Origin: Bacillota bacterium | GTDB taxonomy: Bacteria > Bacillota > Clostridia > Peptostreptococcales > Anaerovoracaceae | DNA: 16,042 nt | Direction of reading: 5' to 3' | Assembly: GCA_016280485.1 (NCBI GenBank) | Contig: JAEEGU010000163.1 | Span: 1-16,042 of the forward strand | Shown: piece after piece, positions 13,742 through 16,042 of the stretch | How the letters are laid out: each line of letters starts with the position of its first letter | Numbering within the stretch: the first letter of the stretch is position 1 | Notes under the pieces: model-generated | What the model saw: the letters and a program-made list of their open reading frames with translations, nothing else | Database searches by the model: none | What the model was told of the DNA's origin: nothing | Made by a program: the position numbers and the translations under genes

Positions 13742-14596
13742 ATGGATTTTTCTGAGAAGTGGGGGCAGAGTGTCGAAGAAGCGGTTCAGCTTGCGCTTCA
13801 GGACTTAAAGCTCACTATAGATGAAGTAGAAGTAACGGTGCTCGAAGAGCCTACAAAGGGCTTCCTTGGCTTCGGTGCAAAGCTTGCAAAGGTCAGAGTG
13901 GAAAAGAAAGCCGCTAAAAAGACTGAAAAGCAGGAAAAGCAGGAAAAGCCGCAGAAGGCCGAAAAGCGCTTCGAACATTTTGAAAAGCCGGTAAAGGCAG
14001 AGGCAAAGACGGAAACAAAAACCGAGCTCAAAGCCGAAGCAAAGCCGGAGCGCAGACCGGAGCGCAGACCTGAAAAGAAGGTCAGCCAGAGAAAAGAAAA
14101 GAAGTTCGAAAAGATCGAACCTCAGGCAAAGCCGGCAGACTGCGTGCCGGTAACGGATCACGCAGCAATCACTTTCTTAAAGGAAGTAATCGACAGCATG
14201 GGCCTGGATCTCACGATTACGGCTTGCATGAACGACGAATGCATATATCTTGATATCGACGGAAGAGACAGCGGTACGCTGATCGGCAAGAGAGGCGCAA
14301 CTCTCGACGCAATCCAGTATCTCACGAGCCTTGTTGTGAACAAGAGCAAGGAAAATTATATGCGCGTTGTGGTTGATGCAGAAAACTACAGAGCAAAGAG
14401 AGAAAAGACTTTAGAGCAGCTTGCTAACAGGCTCGCTGACAAAGTTGTAAGAACCAGGAAGAGCGTTCGCCTGGAGCCTATGAATCCTTATGAGAGAAAG
14501 GTTATCCATGCAACTCTTCAGAGCAGCTCGCAGGTTATCACAAGAAGCGAGGGCGAAGAACCTTACAGACGCATCATTATCGAGCTGGTTAAATAG
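13742..14596 (+). CDS. jag: RNA-binding protein Jag/KhpB (Jag_N-KH-R3H)
   Basis: This is a 284-residue cytoplasmic RNA-binding protein; in other Bacillota it works with KhpA on cell division and envelope synthesis and is encoded beside yidC. The Jag_N domain is about 3-54 (WGQSVEEAVQLALQDL, EPTKGFLGFGAKLAKV). A linker at 56-125 is rich in Lys, Glu, Ala and Arg and made partly of short repeats. The KH domain (about 140-215) has the RNA-gripping loop GKRG at 182-185. The R3H domain follows, with the R-x3-H motif Arg252-His256 in ERKVIHATLQ, and ends SEGEEPYRRIIIELVK. The ATG at 13742 has GGAGG at 13726-13730. An intrinsic terminator begins 10 bases after its stop. Confidence 0.95.
   Translation: MDFSEKWGQSVEEAVQLALQDLKLTIDEVEVTVLEEPTKGFLGFGAKLAKVRVEKKAAKKTEKQEKQEKPQKAEKRFEHFEKPVKAEAKTETKTELKAEAKPERRPERRPEKKVSQRKEKKFEKIEPQAKPADCVPVTDHAAITFLKEVIDSMGLDLTITACMNDECIYLDIDGRDSGTLIGKRGATLDAIQYLTSLVVNKSKENYMRVVVDAENYRAKREKTLEQLANRLADKVVRTRKSVRLEPMNPYERKVIHATLQSSSQVITRSEGEEPYRRIIIELVK
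13925..13951 (+). repeat. 9-base tandem repeat in the jag linker
   Basis: GAAAAGCAG occurs twice in a row (13925-13942) and is followed by the variant GAAAAGCCG (13943-13951). The units keep frame and encode Glu-Lys-Gln/Pro repeats. Confidence 0.7.
14045..14068 (+). repeat. 12-base tandem duplication in the jag linker
   Basis: CCGGAGCGCAGA is present as two exact adjacent copies (14045-14056, 14057-14068). It encodes repeated Pro-Glu-Arg-Arg in frame. Perfect identity suggests recent slippage. Confidence 0.75.
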
Positions 14597-14606
14597 TAGT
14601 TTACGG

Positions 14607-14634
14607 AGGCTGCCTTTTTTGGCAGCCTTGTTTT
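14607..14634 (+). terminator. Intrinsic terminator between jag and mnmE
   Basis: AGGCTGCC (14607-14614) and GGCAGCCT (14621-14628) form a perfect 8-bp stem with a six-T loop, followed by TGTTTTA. It ends only 12 bases before the mnmE ATG, so mnmE must depend on read-through or on a promoter inside jag. Confidence 0.85.
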
Positions 14635-14646
14635 ATAGGTAAGAAA

Positions 14647-16017
14647 ATGAAAGAAGATACAATCGCTGCGGTAGCGACCGCGATGGGCGAAGGTGGCATA
14701 GGCATAATAAGGATTAGTGGAAGCGAAGCAAAAGAAATTTTGGACCGCGTTTTCGCTACGCCCACAGGAGTAGACTTCGAGGCGAGGAAATTGACCTACG
14801 GACATGTGCTTGCGGAAGACGGCGGCGTGATAGACGAAGCACTGGCTGTGTACATGCCGGCGCCTCACACTTACACGACGGAGGATGTGGTGGAGATAGA
14901 CTGCCACGGCAGCATCGTAGCGCTTAAGAAGACTCTTCAGCGCGTGCTTAAGTGCGGCGCGAGGATGGCGGAGCGAGGAGAGTTTACGAAGAGGGCCTTC
15001 CTAAACGGGAGGCTGGACCTTTCCCAGGCAGAAGCGGTGATGGATATGATTTCGGCACGTTCCGAAAAAGCCTACGACAGTGCGCTTTCGCAGCTTGGCG
15101 GACGCCTTTCCGGCGCGGTTTCCGAGCTGAGGCACGAGATTTTGGATGTGCTTGTTGATATGGCGGTAAATATCGATTATCCGGATGAGGATATCGAGGA
15201 GATAACGTATGAAAAGCTGGAGCTTGCGCTTGAAGTGATACGCGGGAAGCTCACAGATTTACGGAAAAGTGCGGACAGCGGCAGAATTGTGCGCGAGGGC
15301 CTTTCGGTTGCGATTGTTGGACGCCCGAACGTGGGAAAATCGAGTCTTATGAACAGACTGCTCGGCGAAAGCCGTGCAATTGTGACGGATATTGCGGGAA
15401 CTACGCGTGATACGATAGAGGAGGCCGCAAATATTCGCGGAATCGAGATTCGCCTGACCGATACCGCAGGAATTCGCGAGACTGAGGATAAAATAGAGAG
15501 AATCGGAATCGAGAGGAGCAGGAAAGCTCTTAAGGAGGCCGATCTGACACTTATGGTTATAGACGGGGGCGAAGAGCTGACCGAAGAGGATAAAGAAATT
15601 TTTTCGGCGCTCGATCCGAAGAAAAGTTTGGTTTTAATCAATAAATCGGACAAGGAGACGGTTGTCACAGAGGAGACCGTTCTCGGTACTCTTTCGGGAG
15701 TAGAGGTGATTCGCACCAGCATGGAGAATGGCTCCGGCATTGAGGAACTCAGTGATTTCATCGAAGAAAAGGTTTTCGGAGGAGAGGTTAGGCAGGGCGA
15801 AAGCCTTACAATTACCAATGTCAGACATATTTCGCTTTTGGATGAGGCAACAGATGCTGTGTCCGATGCGTCAGTGGCGACCGCTGCGAGGGAGCCGCTT
15901 GATATTATAGAAATCGATGTTCGGAATGCGTACGAGCTTTTGGGTGAGATTACCGGAGAGACGGCAAGTGACGATATAATCAATGAAATTTTCAAGAAGT
16001 TTTGCTTAGGGAAGTAA
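14647..16017 (+). CDS. mnmE: tRNA uridine-5-carboxymethylaminomethyl modification GTPase MnmE
   Basis: MnmE with MnmG modifies the wobble uridine (U34) of certain tRNAs in the cytoplasm, using GTP hydrolysis and a folate one-carbon unit. The protein has 456 residues, a full length. The N-terminal folate-binding domain (1-118) opens DTIAAVATAMGEGGIGIIRI and includes EIDCHGS and RAFLNGRLDLSQAEAV. The G domain has GRPNVGKS (225-232), GTTRDT (251-256), DTAG (272-275) and NKSD (332-335). The C-terminus is FCLGK, a small variant of the usual CIGK, with the invariant Cys453 kept. The ATG at 14647 has only a weak AGGTAAG ribosome site right after a terminator. A likely mnmG start follows at 16040. 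Confidence 0.97.
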   Translation: MKEDTIAAVATAMGEGGIGIIRISGSEAKEILDRVFATPTGVDFEARKLTYGHVLAEDGGVIDEALAVYMPAPHTYTTEDVVEIDCHGSIVALKKTLQRVLKCGARMAERGEFTKRAFLNGRLDLSQAEAVMDMISARSEKAYDSALSQLGGRLSGAVSELRHEILDVLVDMAVNIDYPDEDIEEITYEKLELALEVIRGKLTDLRKSADSGRIVREGLSVAIVGRPNVGKSSLMNRLLGESRAIVTDIAGTTRDTIEEAANIRGIEIRLTDTAGIRETEDKIERIGIERSRKALKEADLTLMVIDGGEELTEEDKEIFSALDPKKSLVLINKSDKETVVTEETVLGTLSGVEVIRTSMENGSGIEELSDFIEEKVFGGEVRQGESLTITNVRHISLLDEATDAVSDASVATAAREPLDIIEIDVRNAYELLGEITGETASDDIINEIFKKFCLGK

Positions 16018-16039
16018 TACGCCTATAGGAGTAGAGAAC

Positions 16040-16042
16040 ATG
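16040..16042 (+). CDS. mnmG: Probable start codon of mnmG (rest outside window)
   Basis: The window ends on ATG, preceded by AGGAG at 16027-16031 with 8 bases between them, 22 bases after the mnmE stop. mnmG (gidA) is the usual next gene in Bacillota. No coding sequence is visible, so the identity rests only on gene order. Confidence 0.5.

Noticed and set aside
15177..15995. Long minus-strand open frame (272 codons) opposite mnmE
   Set aside because: It is the serine-rich shadow of a certain MnmE reading frame, has no recognisable domain, and is antisense to a fully conserved gene.
1..16042. Mobile element, CRISPR array, tRNA or rRNA genes
   Set aside because: No transposase or integrase, no flanking target repeats, no regularly spaced repeats and no cloverleaf or rRNA signature were seen on either strand by reading.

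Overview
This window spans the replication-origin region of a low-to-moderate GC Bacillota chromosome. It is most likely from the class Clostridia, and the style of the L34, YidC and sensor-kinase proteins suggests a Lachnospiraceae-like organism; that family-level placement is inference. Two divergent gene arms meet at about 11.92-12.26 kb. The left arm, on the minus strand, reads dnaA, dnaN, recF, an amino-acid-type solute-binding lipoprotein, a hybrid sensor histidine kinase, a receiver-only response regulator, then gyrB and gyrA (gyrA runs off the left edge). The right arm, on the plus strand, reads rpmH, rnpA, yidD, yidC, jag (khpB) and mnmE, and ends on the first codon of what is probably mnmG. 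Every gene is transcribed away from the origin, so all are co-directional with the presumed forks.

The 340-base dnaA-rpmH spacer holds five DnaA-box-like 9-mers, an AT-rich stretch, a divergent dnaA promoter whose spacer contains a perfect DnaA box, and a near-consensus rpmH promoter. One more DnaA box followed by very AT-rich DNA lies in the dnaA-dnaN spacer. This resembles the bipartite origin known from Bacillus subtilis.

The left arm appears to be two transcription units. From the dnaA promoter no terminator is evident until a strong hairpin just past the response regulator (3530-3557), so the signalling genes may be co-transcribed with dnaA-dnaN-recF. gyrBA has its own near-perfect promoter, which carries a 9-base inverted repeat that may be an operator. 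The right arm has a weak attenuator-like hairpin after rpmH and a stronger intrinsic terminator between jag and mnmE.

The most unusual part is the three-gene signalling cluster (3.57-8.05 kb) between recF and gyrB. The relatives I know carry the small genes yaaA (between dnaN and recF) and remB (before gyrB) in this neighbourhood, and neither is in this window. The kinase ectodomain carries a pattern matching the amino-acid-binding motif of dCACHE domains. It sits beside an amino-acid-type binding lipoprotein with no transporter genes. The kinase has all the phosphorelay residues (His, Asp, HPt His), and the partner regulator has a pseudo-receiver plus a true receiver but no DNA-binding output. 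This suggests an amino-acid-responsive phosphorelay linked by position, and perhaps by transcription, to replication initiation and supercoiling genes. The link is a hypothesis, not something the sequence proves. No tRNA, rRNA, CRISPR array, insertion sequence or integrase was seen.
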